A program made the position numbers and the translations under genes. Source: Spartobacteria bacterium UBA695 (GTDB taxonomy: Bacteria > Verrucomicrobiota > Verrucomicrobiia > Chthoniobacterales > Chthoniobacteraceae). Taken from it: DNA of 64,000 nt. The stretch spans positions 106,643 through 170,642 of the forward strand of contig DBMP01000008.1 of NCBI GenBank assembly GCA_002298145.1, read 5' to 3'. The number at the start of each line of letters is the position of its first letter. Position 1 is the first letter of the stretch. The notes beneath the pieces are model-generated. The model made no database searches. It was given only the letters and a program-made list of their open reading frames with translations, and had not been told where the DNA came from. Below are positions 34,655 to 44,283 of the stretch, one piece after another.

Positions 34655-37447
34655 ATGAATGAAATACCCCGTCGCGCTCGTTCTCTCGAAACAGCCACTG
34701 GCCCAACGGCCAAAAATTCCCGCAGGAAGGCATCCAGCCGACTCCGCGGCACCCCCTATCTCATTTTTTCCATCGCCGCAATGTGCGCGCTCCACTCGGC
34801 CAATGCGTCGAGCCAAACATGGACCGGTGCGACATCGGGCGCATGGAGTACACCCACGAACTGGGCCGGAGGCGCGGCGCCGGGAGCGACATCGGGGGTC
34901 ACCAGCACCGATTACGCGATCTTTAATACGGCGGTCTCCAACACCACGGTGACCATCGATACTTATTTGAACCTCAGCGGCTTCACCTTTACCGGAGCCC
35001 CCGGCAGCTACACCATTGGCAGCACGAGCGGCAGTTCGGTGTACCTGACGGCCGGTGGCACCAGCCAGATCACCACCGGGTTGACCAATACCTCCACGGT
35101 GATTGAAACCATCAATGCCCCCCTCATCATGCAAGGAGGCTACACGCTCTACAGCAGCGGCGCCAACGGAACCGGCGTCGGCTCGGCCACCTTTGTGATA
35201 GGAGGTAGTATTACTACCGCGGCGAGCTCCGGCACGAGCAGCTTGAATTTGCGGGGATCAAACACGAGCGCCAACACGATTAGCGGAACCATCAGCGACG
35301 GGACTCGGGCCGCTTTGACGGTAAGCAAGATGGATTCGGGAACCTGGGTGTTTTCAGGCACTAACACCTATACAGGAAAGACCAGCGTTCTCGTTGGCAC
35401 GTTGAGCATCAACACCATAGCCGACAGCGGGGTCGGTTCAGCCATTGGCGCCGGTTCGATGATTGCTTTTGGCCAAAACACCCTTACCAGTAATACAGGA
35501 ACGCTCCTCTACACCGGGACCACCACTTCAAGCAACCGCGCCATTGCGATTACCAACGGATCCAACGGCGTGGCCGGTGGGATTATCAACGTCAACTCGG
35601 CGGCAACGACGCTGACCCTTAGCGGGTCCGTCAGCACCGCCAGCAACGCTTATGCCTCAACCCTCGCACTCGCCGGTTCCGGTAACGGAGTGCTCAGCGG
35701 TAATATCCTCAACGTTGGCACGCTCTCTTTCGTCAAGAACGGGACGGGAACCTGGACCCTTTCCGGCTCCAATGGCTCAACAGGAGCCATCACCGTCAAC
35801 GCGGGCACCTTGCAAATTGGCAACGGCGGCACCACGGGCGGAATCGACTCCATCTCGGCGGTGAGCGGCAGCAACGGGGCGACTTTGGCATTCTTTCGCT
35901 CGGACGCCATCAGCTACGGCGGAGTCATCAGCGGCAGTCTCGCCGTCAAGCAGATCGGCACGGGCAGCTTGATCTTCACCGGGGCCAATACCTACACGGG
36001 TCTGACCACCATCGGCAGCGGCACCCTGCAGCTCGGCAACGGCGGTACCACGGGCTCGCTCGCCACCACGGGCACGATCGTCAATAACGGCAGCTTGGTC
36101 ATCAACCGCTCCAACAGCGTCACTCAGGGGACAGACTTTAGCAGCACGGCCATCAGCGGCAACGGTTCGCTAACGCAGGCAGGCTCAGGAACAACCACGC
36201 TCAACAAAGCCAACAGCTACACCGGCCTGACCACCGTCAGCGCGGGGGAACTGGACTTTAATAACACGACGGGAAACGCCATCACGGGTCATTTACTAGT
36301 CAACGGCGGCGTGGCCAAGCTACTGGCCGCAAACCAGATCTCCAGCGGCAAAAACCTCACCGTCACTAGCGGCACGTTTGACTTGCAAAACTACAACCAG
36401 AGCGTCGCCAACGTACAGTTAACCGGCGGCGTCATCCAGGGCTCCGGCACACTGAGCAGCAGCAACGCCTACGATGTGCAGTCAGGCACGATCAGCGCGA
36501 ACCTGGCCGGCACGGGGGGCTTGAACAAGACCACCAGCGACAACGCGACCCTCTCGGGTTCCAACACCTACACGGGAGCCACCGCCGTCACAGGCGGCAC
36601 GCTGACCCTGGATGGCTTGATTGCGGCGAGCAGCGCGGTCTCCGTCAACAACGCGACCCTGGCGGGCAGCGGCACCGCCAGCGGCACCGTCAGCAGCAAC
36701 AACGCGACCATCCACGGCAACGCCCTGAGATTGGGAGCCACTACGCTCTACGGCACCAGCACGCTGAGCGGCTACAACATTGCCAGCAGCGTAACGGTCA
36801 ATAGCGGCACCACGACCCTCACCGGGACCACCCAGTCCACCAGCGCGCTTTTCGTTTCCGCGGAAGCTACGCTCAACGCCAACGGCACTATATCCGGAAA
36901 CGCCAATGTCAGCGGCTTGCTGAAAGGCAAAAGCACCGTCACAGGCAACCTCGCTCTCATCAGCGGCACCCTCGCTCCCGGCAACAGCGCGGGGATCACC
37001 ACGGTCGAGGGCGACTTCACCGTGGACCGAAACTCCACCTTGGTGGCGGAAGTCAGCGGGAACGTTGCGGGAACCACCTATGACCAGATCAAGGTCAGCG
37101 GGAACGTAAGCATTGCCGGAACGCTGAACCTTTCCGACCTGAGCGGCTTGACGTTGGGATCAACGATCACGCTGATCGACAACGCTGGCAGCGGCACGAC
37201 GACGGGATACTTCTCGACGATCATCACCAGCGGGTCCACCTACAGCGTCACTTCAAACTCCGACTACACATTCACGGTGGGCTCCACGGAATACCTCTTA
37301 AGTTACAACACCTCCAGTTCCGCCAGCGGCGCGAATTTCAACGACGTTACCCTGACCGTGGTTCCCGAGCCGGGCTCTTGGGCCATGCTGATAAGCGGCA
37401 TCGGCATGCTCGCCTTTGGGCAGCGCCTGCGGCGTCGAGCGGCCTAG
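34655..37447 (+). CDS. PEP-CTERM protein with autotransporter-associated beta-strand repeats
   Basis: The 930-residue protein has a long N-terminal signal region (basic residues 5-31, hydrophobic 35-47, cleavage near SANASS). A long series of beta-strand repeats follows (NTYTGKTSVLVGTLSI, NTYTGLTTIGSGTLQLGNGGTTG and relatives), and the C-terminus is a PEP-CTERM sorting signal: VPEPGSW, a hydrophobic helix, then RLRRRAA. In PEP-CTERM systems an exosortase cleaves at this motif for export through the outer envelope; none is encoded here. It lacks the beta-barrel of the 10-16 kb autotransporter although it shares the repeat type. Probable role: surface or extracellular matrix protein. Confidence 0.88.
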   Translation: MNEIPRRARSLETATGPTAKNSRRKASSRLRGTPYLIFSIAAMCALHSANASSQTWTGATSGAWSTPTNWAGGAAPGATSGVTSTDYAIFNTAVSNTTVTIDTYLNLSGFTFTGAPGSYTIGSTSGSSVYLTAGGTSQITTGLTNTSTVIETINAPLIMQGGYTLYSSGANGTGVGSATFVIGGSITTAASSGTSSLNLRGSNTSANTISGTISDGTRAALTVSKMDSGTWVFSGTNTYTGKTSVLVGTLSINTIADSGVGSAIGAGSMIAFGQNTLTSNTGTLLYTGTTTSSNRAIAITNGSNGVAGGIINVNSAATTLTLSGSVSTASNAYASTLALAGSGNGVLSGNILNVGTLSFVKNGTGTWTLSGSNGSTGAITVNAGTLQIGNGGTTGGIDSISAVSGSNGATLAFFRSDAISYGGVISGSLAVKQIGTGSLIFTGANTYTGLTTIGSGTLQLGNGGTTGSLATTGTIVNNGSLVINRSNSVTQGTDFSSTAISGNGSLTQAGSGTTTLNKANSYTGLTTVSAGELDFNNTTGNAITGHLLVNGGVAKLLAANQISSGKNLTVTSGTFDLQNYNQSVANVQLTGGVIQGSGTLSSSNAYDVQSGTISANLAGTGGLNKTTSDNATLSGSNTYTGATAVTGGTLTLDGLIAASSAVSVNNATLAGSGTASGTVSSNNATIHGNALRLGATTLYGTSTLSGYNIASSVTVNSGTTTLTGTTQSTSALFVSAEATLNANGTISGNANVSGLLKGKSTVTGNLALISGTLAPGNSAGITTVEGDFTVDRNSTLVAEVSGNVAGTTYDQIKVSGNVSIAGTLNLSDLSGLTLGSTITLIDNAGSGTTTGYFSTIITSGSTYSVTSNSDYTFTVGSTEYLLSYNTSSSASGANFNDVTLTVVPEPGSWAMLISGIGMLAFGQRLRRRAA

Positions 37448-37500
37448 CAGGCAAATTCTCAAGAGCTTCCCGCGCGCACTAAGCGGCGGGATAAAGTTCA

Positions 37501-37537
37501 GCAGCCATAGCGCAAGGGGGCTATGGCTGCTTTTTTT
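37501..37537 (+). terminator. Rho-independent terminator
   Basis: A perfect 10-bp stem (GCAGCCATAG at 37501-37510, complement at 37521-37530) with a 10-base loop is followed by seven T. It ends the PEP-CTERM gene 53 bases after its stop codon. Confidence 0.93.
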
Positions 37538-37653
37538 CTGCCAGGATCGGTTTTTTACATCCGTAAAAATACCTATGCCAACCTCATCATTTTCCCGGCA
37601 GATAAAATTGACATTCATTCGCTAAACTTGGGAACATCAGGCGTCCCTCCATT

Positions 37654-38403
37654 ATGCCTGAACTGATCGCCATTTTCAGTGATGTCCACTCCAATATTGA
37701 AGCGCTCCACGCTGTCGTGGCCGATATGGAGCACCTTAATATTCACCGGCGTTACTGCCTCGGCGATGTGGTGGGCTATGGCCCGGACCCGAGCGCGTGC
37801 CTGGACTTGGTGCGCGATATGGGCTGCCCGGTGCTGAAAGGCAACCACGAGTCGGCCGTCGGCAGTACGAATTTCCAGCAGGAGATGGAGGCGGAGGAAA
37901 TGAACACTTCGGCACTGGCCGGGATCGAGCTTTCGCGCAAAGTGCTCTCCGTCGAGCAGTGCAACTGGCTGCGGCAGTTGCCGCTGACATTGAAGGAAGA
38001 GAACGTGGAGTTCGTCCACGGCTCGCTCGACGCCCCCGGCGAGTGGTGGTACGTGCTCAGCCCGGATGATGCCCGGCTTCACTTCGAAGCGCAGACTCGG
38101 CCGCTCTGCTTCTGCGGGCATACGCACAACCCCATGGTCTGGCACCTCGACGGCAGCCGCCTTTCGGTTCGGCCCGGCGTTGGGCGCATCCCCGTTTCCG
38201 AGCGCGGAAAAACGCTCATCAACGTCGGCTCCGTGGGCCAGCCCCGGGACCTCAATTCCGACGCCTGTTACGCCGTCTACTCCCCCGAGGGCAAGTGGGT
38301 GCAATTCCGCCGCGTGCGGTACGATCTCAATAAGACGAAGCGGAAAATAAAAGAAGCCGGGCTGCCCAACTACACCGCGAAACGGCTTTCGGAAGGCCGG
38401 TAG
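37654..38403 (+). CDS. Metallophosphoesterase family protein
   Basis: The 249-residue protein has the calcineurin-type metal motifs in order: FSDVHSNIEAL (D-x-H), LGDVVGYGPDP (G-D-x-x), GNHES (G-N-H-D/E), and CGHTHNP (G-H-x-H). This subgroup contains diadenosine tetraphosphatase-like and phosphodiesterase proteins; the substrate is not predictable. It is a cytoplasmic single gene between a terminator and the glycosyltransferase cluster. Confidence 0.9.
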   Translation: MPELIAIFSDVHSNIEALHAVVADMEHLNIHRRYCLGDVVGYGPDPSACLDLVRDMGCPVLKGNHESAVGSTNFQQEMEAEEMNTSALAGIELSRKVLSVEQCNWLRQLPLTLKEENVEFVHGSLDAPGEWWYVLSPDDARLHFEAQTRPLCFCGHTHNPMVWHLDGSRLSVRPGVGRIPVSERGKTLINVGSVGQPRDLNSDACYAVYSPEGKWVQFRRVRYDLNKTKRKIKEAGLPNYTAKRLSEGR

Positions 38404-38678
38404 CGGCACTTTCCGCCCAGAGGATCCGGGAACAGCGTCGAGATATTACGCCGCGGTACCGGAAGACACACCCTTGATGTCTGCAAGTGCAGACAGTTTC
38501 GGCGGCAACGCCATGGATTCCCCTGCCCGCTGGCTCCAGCAGCGAACCGGCCAGGGCCCTTGGCAAACGTAAGGCCCGGTAACGATTACCCCCCGGCCAG
38601 AGCGTTCCCATTCGATAACTTCGCGTACGGAGAGCTCTCGAAAAACGGATCATTCCGGCCCCCCCGGCGGCAAAGCTC
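38404..38678. other. Intergenic region before the glycosyltransferase cluster
   Basis: The 275 bases hold no convincing gene. A small perfect hairpin, TGTCTGC-AAGT-GCAGACA, lies at 38478-38495. The promoter of the glycan cluster probably lies here, but no clear hexamers are seen. Confidence 0.5.
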
Positions 38679-39665
38679 ATGAAAAACACGGTCACAGTGG
38701 TAGTGATAACGCTCAACCGGCCCGAATGTCTGCGCCGGTGCCTGGCAGCGCTGCAAGCGCAGACCGTCGAACCCGCCCAGGTGATTGTCGTGGACGCCTC
38801 GCACGACCAGCGCAGCCGCTCGGTGACGAAGCGGTTTCCAGAAGCGCTCTACCTGGCGCAACCGGAGCCCTCCAGCCATAGGACCGCTTCGCGCAACCGA
38901 GCGCTGCTGGAGGCCCGGGGCGACATCGTCGCTTTTCTGGATGACAACGCCTACGCCCACCCGGACTGGCTCCAAAGCCTTCTCGGAGCCTACGACAGCC
39001 CGAAGATCGGCGGTGTGGGCGGCCGGGCACTCAATGGGCAGCGGGAGGAGGCGATCGCGGAAGGCGTGGGGGTGTTGCAGCCGAACGGCTTTCTGACGGG
39101 CAACTTCGCCAGCGATCCCGGGGAAATCATCGAAGTCGATCACGTGACCGGGTGCAATATGTCCTTCCGCCGAGAGGTGCTGGAGCGCCTGGGCGGGTTC
39201 CGCGAGGATTTTGGCGGCCTTTCCAGGCTCTACGAGGACTCGGATCTCTGCCTCCGGGTCAAGGCGCTCGGCTACGGCCTGCGCTTCCAGCCAGAGGCTT
39301 GCGTGGACCACGCAGGCGCGCCCCAGGAGGAGGGGCAGCGCTGTAGCCCTTCCGACTATTACTACAGCCGCCTCAATAGCTGCCTCATGCTGGTGCGCCA
39401 TTTCGGGGTCTCGCCGATCCTGTGGCGCTTCCCGCTCGCGATAGCCTGGCAGTCGGCCCACGAGCTGCTCCGGGGCGCGGGCGGCGCGCTCTGGCGGTTC
39501 GCGGCATCCGGCGCGGGCCTGGCGGCGGGAATGGTCCGTGGATTCTATGTTTACCTGAGGGATGGGACGGACCCCATCCGGCGCGATGCGGGAGCCGAGG
39601 CGATCCGCAAAGCGCTCCGGGCGCACGCCGCGCTCTCGGCAACCGATCGCCCCGCAAGGAGATAA
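38679..39665 (+). CDS. Glycosyltransferase family 2
   Basis: The 328-residue protein has the GT-A fold of GT2: VVVITLNRPECLRRCLAAL at the N-terminus, VIVVDASHD, the metal-binding FLDDNAYAHPDWL (D-D-N), and GCNMSFRREVLERLGGF followed by YEDSDLCLRVKALGY for acceptor handling. The hydrophobic C-terminal region (about 245-290) suggests membrane association. It opens a run of sugar transferase genes for a surface polysaccharide. The sugar added is unknown. Confidence 0.9.
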   Translation: MKNTVTVVVITLNRPECLRRCLAALQAQTVEPAQVIVVDASHDQRSRSVTKRFPEALYLAQPEPSSHRTASRNRALLEARGDIVAFLDDNAYAHPDWLQSLLGAYDSPKIGGVGGRALNGQREEAIAEGVGVLQPNGFLTGNFASDPGEIIEVDHVTGCNMSFRREVLERLGGFREDFGGLSRLYEDSDLCLRVKALGYGLRFQPEACVDHAGAPQEEGQRCSPSDYYYSRLNSCLMLVRHFGVSPILWRFPLAIAWQSAHELLRGAGGALWRFAASGAGLAAGMVRGFYVYLRDGTDPIRRDAGAEAIRKALRAHAALSATDRPARR

Positions 39666-39669
39666 CCTG

Positions 39670-39783
39670 ATGCGCATTTGTTTCATCCCCCCGATGAGGA
39701 ACGATGATTTGCCAAGTCTCGGGAAGGCCGTCGCCACGATTGTACCGGAAACCCCATGCGGAAAGGCGGCTCTCCCACAATGA
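39670..39783 (+). CDS. Possible 37-residue coupling ORF between two glycosyltransferase genes
   Basis: An ATG 4 bases after the GT2 stop opens a 37-residue frame (MRICFIPPM...) that ends in a TGA overlapping the ATG of the next glycosyltransferase (ATGA). The sequence has no recognised family. It may be a translated leader that couples the two genes, a remnant of a transferase N-terminus, or chance. Confidence 0.3.
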   Translation: MRICFIPPMRNDDLPSLGKAVATIVPETPCGKAALPQ

Positions 39784-40955
39784 ACATTGCCCATTTTGCC
39801 AGCGATTTTTACCCCACCCTCGGCGGCGTGCCGGAGTTCGTGCGTCAACTAACCCGCGAACAGCAGGCGACCGGGCACCACCCGCTCATCGTCACCAGCC
39901 GCTGGCCCAAGACGCTGCCCAAGTTCGAGCTTTACGAGCACATTCCCGTTCACCGCACGGTCTTCCGCGTACCGGAATCAAACTGGTGGCAACTCGCGGG
40001 CGCTGCCGTGCTTTACGCGCCCACGCGGCTGCGGCTGTTGCGGATTCTCCAGGAGCACGAGGTGGAGGTGATCCATATCCAGGGCATCGGCACCAACGCG
40101 TTCTACGCGCTCCAGGCCAGCCGCCAACTGAAGCTACCGCTGGTCGCAACGCTGCACGGCGAGCTTTCGGCGGACCGGAGCGGGCTCTGCCAGCCCTCAG
40201 CCTTCGCGCGGAAGCTGCTCCGGAGAGTCCTGGACACGGCTGATGCCCTCACGGTCTGCTCGCAATACACGCTGCGCGAGGCGGAGGCGTTCTACGGCAG
40301 GGCCCTGGGCGAGCGCGCCCGGGTGATCCCCAACGGCGTGCGCAATGAGGAGTTCACGGCGGCGTTGCCCCACGCCCATCCCCGCCCCTACCTGCTCGCC
40401 ATCGGGCGGCACGTGGCGCAAAAGGGGTTTGACCTGTTGCTGCGGGCATTCGACATCCTCCTGCGCTCCGGGTTCGTGGATCACGATCTGCTCATCGCCG
40501 GGACCGGGCCCGAACACGGGGCGCTGGAGCATCTGGCGAAGGACCTCGGGATTTCGGACCGGGTCTGTTTTCCCGGTCCGGTGGACCGCCCGGCGACCGC
40601 CCGCCTCTTTGCGGGATGTTCCTTTTTCGTCCTGCCTTCGCGCACGGAGCCGAGGGGAATCGCAACCCTGGAGGCGATGGCCGCGGCGAAGGCTGTGGTG
40701 GCGACGCGCGTAGACGGAGTCCCGGAAATCATCACCCATGAACAAAACGGGCTGCTGGTGGAGCCGGAAAACGCCGGAGCGCTGGCCAACGCAATGGTGC
40801 GCCTGATCACCGACCGGGATTTGCAGACGCGCCTGGGGGCCGCCGGACGGGAGAAGGCCCGCTGCCTGGACTGGAGCTGCACTGCCGCCAAGTACGATTC
40901 GATTTACGAAGCCCTTGAGCATGGACAAACCACGGGACGCCTCGTTTCGCCATGA
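39780..40955 (+). CDS. Glycosyltransferase family 4 (first)
   Basis: The 391-residue GT-B enzyme starts MNIAHFASDFYPTLGGVPEFV, the donor-acceptor glycine loop typical of GT4. The C-terminal nucleotide-sugar domain has IGRHVAQKGFDLLLRA, LIAGTGPEHGALE and the E-x7-E motif around PSRTEPRGIATLEAMAA. I start at the ATG at 39780; the frame also has an ATG at 39756, which adds eight residues. The stop codon overlaps the start of the FkbM methyltransferase. It transfers a sugar to a lipid- or glycan-linked acceptor at the inner membrane. Confidence 0.9.
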   Translation: MNIAHFASDFYPTLGGVPEFVRQLTREQQATGHHPLIVTSRWPKTLPKFELYEHIPVHRTVFRVPESNWWQLAGAAVLYAPTRLRLLRILQEHEVEVIHIQGIGTNAFYALQASRQLKLPLVATLHGELSADRSGLCQPSAFARKLLRRVLDTADALTVCSQYTLREAEAFYGRALGERARVIPNGVRNEEFTAALPHAHPRPYLLAIGRHVAQKGFDLLLRAFDILLRSGFVDHDLLIAGTGPEHGALEHLAKDLGISDRVCFPGPVDRPATARLFAGCSFFVLPSRTEPRGIATLEAMAAAKAVVATRVDGVPEIITHEQNGLLVEPENAGALANAMVRLITDRDLQTRLGAAGREKARCLDWSCTAAKYDSIYEALEHGQTTGRLVSP

Positions 40956-41827
40956 TGCGCCCCCGTTTTCTTACCGGAACTTGTTCTTCTTCTCAAATGA
41001 CACCTGATCAACTCAATGCCGCCCTGCGCCAGAAATGGCCGGGGCTTCACCGCTGGGCGCGCGGCGTATTCAGCTCGGCGCTCATGCGCCACCCCGCCCT
41101 CCCCTGCCCCGCGCTGCCGCGCATCCTGGATGAAAAGCGGATATGGGTGCATCCCCGCTTTGGCGCAACGCCGCTGGAGGTCAAACCGCACGTGCGCGAC
41201 TGGCTCGCCCGGTATCTCCACACCGGCAGCACGTTCTTCGACGTGGGGGCCTATGTGGGCTGGCACTCCATTTTCGCGGCGCGGATCGTGGGCCGCGAGG
41301 GCCGCGTGGAGGCCTTCGAAGCCTCGCCCACCAATGCCTACTACCTGGATTACCACCGCCGCAAAAACCGCCTCTCGCAAATGGAAGTCGTGCGGGCCGC
41401 CGTGGCCAGCGAGGACGGGGGGGAACTCCTCTTTCATTTGATCAACGGCGGCGACTCGACGAGCAACTCGATTCACTGCGGCGAGGCCTCCAGCCATTTG
41501 GAGGGCAATCAGGTTCTGTCGGCGGTCTCCGTTGCAACGACCACGCTGGATGCCCACGCGGCCGTCCAACCTCCAGACTTGGTCAAAATCGACGTCGAGG
41601 GAGCCGAGCTATTAGTCCTCAAGGGGGCCGTGGATCTGATGTCCTACCGCCGCCCGCCGATCATCCTGGCCGCGCATCCCGCATGGCTGCCGGAAGGGGC
41701 GCGCGCCGCCGATATTTTCCGGCTCATGCACCACCGCGAATACGAAATCTATGAACCGGACGGCACGGCGGCCACGTGCCTTGAGTTCGCGGACTACCTC
41801 TGCCTGCCCAACGAATATCTATCTTAA
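40952..41827 (+). CDS. FkbM-family methyltransferase
   Basis: The 291-residue protein has the FkbM SAM-binding motif FFDVGAYVGWHSIFAARIVG, EAFEASPTNAYYLDYH and VKIDVEGAELLVLKGA. Members O-methylate sugars or other small molecules; in a glycan cluster this suggests methylation of a sugar residue that caps or modifies the chain. The start ATG overlaps the previous stop (ATGA); a second ATG at 40997 (MTPDQLN) is also possible. Confidence 0.88.
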   Translation: MMRPRFLTGTCSSSQMTPDQLNAALRQKWPGLHRWARGVFSSALMRHPALPCPALPRILDEKRIWVHPRFGATPLEVKPHVRDWLARYLHTGSTFFDVGAYVGWHSIFAARIVGREGRVEAFEASPTNAYYLDYHRRKNRLSQMEVVRAAVASEDGGELLFHLINGGDSTSNSIHCGEASSHLEGNQVLSAVSVATTTLDAHAAVQPPDLVKIDVEGAELLVLKGAVDLMSYRRPPIILAAHPAWLPEGARAADIFRLMHHREYEIYEPDGTAATCLEFADYLCLPNEYLS

Positions 41828-41840
41828 AAAGCCTGGGGGG

Positions 41841-42971
41841 ATGGGCGACGCTCTTCACATTGGACTCGTGACCGACTCCGGCACCTTCGCCGGGGCCGAA
41901 AGACATATTCTCGACCTGGCACTCGGGCTGCGGGAGAAGGGCGGCCAGGTCAGCCTGGTCTGCCCGGGCGAGTCTCCGCTGGCCAGCCGGGCCCGCGAGG
42001 AAAGCCTTTCCGTCATTGCGATGGAAAAGCGCGACGGCTTTGATTCCCGAGCCGTGCGGTTGCTCCGCTCGCTACTGTGCAAAGGGGGGCTCGATATTCT
42101 CCACGCCCACACCGGGCGCACAGCGCTATGGGCCGCGATGGCGAAATGCGTCTCGCACCGGGGAAAGGTTATCGCCACCCAGCACGACCTTCCCCCCGCC
42201 CCAACGGGCCGGAGGGGCCTCAACGGCATGGCCTCACGCCTCGGCCACGGCTGGCTCAACGCCACGCTCAACCATGTGATCGCCGTTTCCGATGCCGTGA
42301 AGCACGGCGCGCTGCGTCGCGGCCCCATCCGGCCCGGGAAAATCTCGGTCATCCACAACGGCATCCGCGATCCCGATCGCTCGCGGCTTCGTTCGCCCCT
42401 GGAGCTCAGAGCGCAGCTCGGTATCGGGAACGCTCCGCTGCTCGTCTGCACCGCCCGGCTGGAACCAGAGGAGGACATCGCCACGCTGATCCGCGCCCTT
42501 CAGCGCCTGCCCGACCCGAGGCCCTTCTGCGTCATCGCGGGCGAAGGCTCCGAGCAGGCGCGGCTCGATACCGAGATCCGGTGCCGCAACCTGGCCGATT
42601 GCGTGCGGCTCGCCGGGGGGCAGGCCGATCCCCTCTCGCTCATCCACGCAGCCGATCTCTTCGTGCTGCCCAGCCTGGCCGAGCCCTTCGGCCTGGCGAT
42701 TCTCGAAGCCATGGCGCTGGGGAAACCGGTGATCGCCATGCGCGCGGGAGGGCCGCCGGAAATCGTGGACGAACAGTCCACGGGCCTGCTCGTGGCGCCC
42801 GAAAACGACGACGCCCTGGCGCGGGCCATCCGCACGCTGCTCAATGCGCCGGACCTCGCGCTCGCCTTCGGGCGCAAGGGACGCGCCCGGTTCCTGGAGC
42901 ACTTTACCGTAGAGCGCATGGTCAACGCCATCGCCCCCATCTACGCCCAGCTGAATCAACCTCGCCAATGA
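41841..42971 (+). CDS. Glycosyltransferase family 4 (second)
   Basis: The 376-residue GT-B enzyme begins MGDALHIGLVTDSGTFAGAERHILDLALGL. It has the C-terminal pattern VCTARLEPEEDIATLIRAL, VIAGEGSEQARLD and PSLAEPFGLAILEAMALGKPV with the E-x7-E motif. The ATG at 41841 follows a GGGGGG Shine-Dalgarno-like run. The frame could open at 41751, but that part lies inside the methyltransferase gene. It acts in the same polysaccharide pathway as its neighbours. Confidence 0.9.
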   Translation: MGDALHIGLVTDSGTFAGAERHILDLALGLREKGGQVSLVCPGESPLASRAREESLSVIAMEKRDGFDSRAVRLLRSLLCKGGLDILHAHTGRTALWAAMAKCVSHRGKVIATQHDLPPAPTGRRGLNGMASRLGHGWLNATLNHVIAVSDAVKHGALRRGPIRPGKISVIHNGIRDPDRSRLRSPLELRAQLGIGNAPLLVCTARLEPEEDIATLIRALQRLPDPRPFCVIAGEGSEQARLDTEIRCRNLADCVRLAGGQADPLSLIHAADLFVLPSLAEPFGLAILEAMALGKPVIAMRAGGPPEIVDEQSTGLLVAPENDDALARAIRTLLNAPDLALAFGRKGRARFLEHFTVERMVNAIAPIYAQLNQPRQ

Positions 42972-43117
42972 ATCCCCGCCCATCGCATCCCGCTGCGGAA
43001 GGCAAGTCTTGGCCCGGTATAGATGGGACCGCGTGGAGGGGCCCTCTGGCGCGTATTGATCACCGGGGGCTGCGGCACGGGAAGCCACGCTCCCCCATGG
43101 GCACGGAAAGGCTATGA
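42968..43117 (+). CDS. Possible 49-residue coupling ORF between two glycosyltransferase genes
   Basis: The ATG overlaps the stop of the second GT4 (ATGA), and its own TGA overlaps the ATG of the third GT4 (ATGA). The 49-residue Arg/Pro/Gly-rich product has no recognised family. Because both junctions are coupled, it may serve translation of the next gene rather than make a functional protein. Confidence 0.3.
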   Translation: MNPRPSHPAAEGKSWPGIDGTAWRGPLARIDHRGLRHGKPRSPMGTERL

Positions 43118-44283
43118 AACCACGGAACGTTCTATTTTTCGACCATACGGCGCGGCCGCGCGGCGGTGAGATCGCGCTCCTGCGGCTGATCTCCGCACTG
43201 GACCGCGAACGCTACCACCCACTGGTCGTCCTGGGTTCCGCGGGTGAATTTCAGACGCTGCTGGCGGAGGCCGGGATCGAGGCGCACTACTTGCCTTTGC
43301 CCAAAGGCATCGCCGATGTCCGGAAGGAAAAGCTCGGGCCCTCGGCGCTCCTCTCCGCAGGGAAAGCAGGGGAATGCTGGAGCTACGCGCGCAGGCTGGC
43401 GGCTTTCATGGAAAGCCATGACGTTGATCTGCTGCACACTAATTCGCTAAAGGCCGACCTGATCGGGGCCGCCGCGGCCTGCCGCGCCCGGGTCCCGCTG
43501 ATCTGGCACGTTCGCGACCGGATCGCCTCGGATAGTTTGCCCGCATTGGAGGCCAGCGGCTTTCGGCTCGCCTGCCGTTGCCTACCGGATCATATCATCG
43601 CCAATTCCCAGGCCACGCTGGAAACCCTTGGCCGGGCGGCACGCGGAAAGGCCACGGTGGTCTACGACGGGCTTCCGTTCCCGGATTTCGCCCCAGTACC
43701 GATCCCTCCCGGGCCGCCGGTGATCGGGATCCTGGGCCGGATCTCGCCCTGGAAAGGCCAGCACGTCTTCCTCAACGCCGCCGCTCAGATCAGGAAGAAC
43801 TTTCCCCGCGCCCGCTTCCGGATCATCGGCGCGCCGCAGTTTGGCGAGGAATTCTACGAACAGGATCTGCGGGCATTAAGCCAACGGCTCGGCCTCGCGG
43901 GCGCGGTGGAATTCACCGGCTTTGGAAAAGACCTCAAGCGCGAGATCGAGCAGCTCACCGTGCTGGTCCATGCCTCCACCCTGCCCGAGCCCTTCAGCCA
44001 GGTGGTATTCGAGGCGATGTACTATGCGCGCCCCATCGTGGCCCCCCGGGCCGGTGGCGTGCCGGAAATCGTCGAGGATAATGTCACAGGCATCCTGGTC
44101 CCGATGGAGGATGACCAAGCCATAGCCTGCGCGGTCGAGTCCCTGATCGCCGCTCCCGAGTGCGCCCGCCAGATGGGGGCGAAAGGGCGGGAGCGCTTAT
44201 TGCATTATTTCCTGGCCGAGCCAGCCGCGCGCAAAATCGAGTCCATTTACTCGACGCTTTTACGCGAGGGAACGCCCCGGTAA
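43114..44283 (+). CDS. Glycosyltransferase family 4 (third)
   Basis: The 389-residue GT-B enzyme has FFDHTARPRGGEIALLRLISAL at the N-terminus, IANSQATLETLGRAA, GILGRISPWKGQHVFLNAA, and ASTLPEPFSQVVFEAMYYARPIVAP with the E-x7-E motif. It is the last plus-strand gene of the cluster. Its 3' end overlaps the 3' end of the chain-length determinant gene on the other strand by 37 bases. Confidence 0.9.
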   Translation: MKPRNVLFFDHTARPRGGEIALLRLISALDRERYHPLVVLGSAGEFQTLLAEAGIEAHYLPLPKGIADVRKEKLGPSALLSAGKAGECWSYARRLAAFMESHDVDLLHTNSLKADLIGAAAACRARVPLIWHVRDRIASDSLPALEASGFRLACRCLPDHIIANSQATLETLGRAARGKATVVYDGLPFPDFAPVPIPPGPPVIGILGRISPWKGQHVFLNAAAQIRKNFPRARFRIIGAPQFGEEFYEQDLRALSQRLGLAGAVEFTGFGKDLKREIEQLTVLVHASTLPEPFSQVVFEAMYYARPIVAPRAGGVPEIVEDNVTGILVPMEDDQAIACAVESLIAAPECARQMGAKGRERLLHYFLAEPAARKIESIYSTLLREGTPR

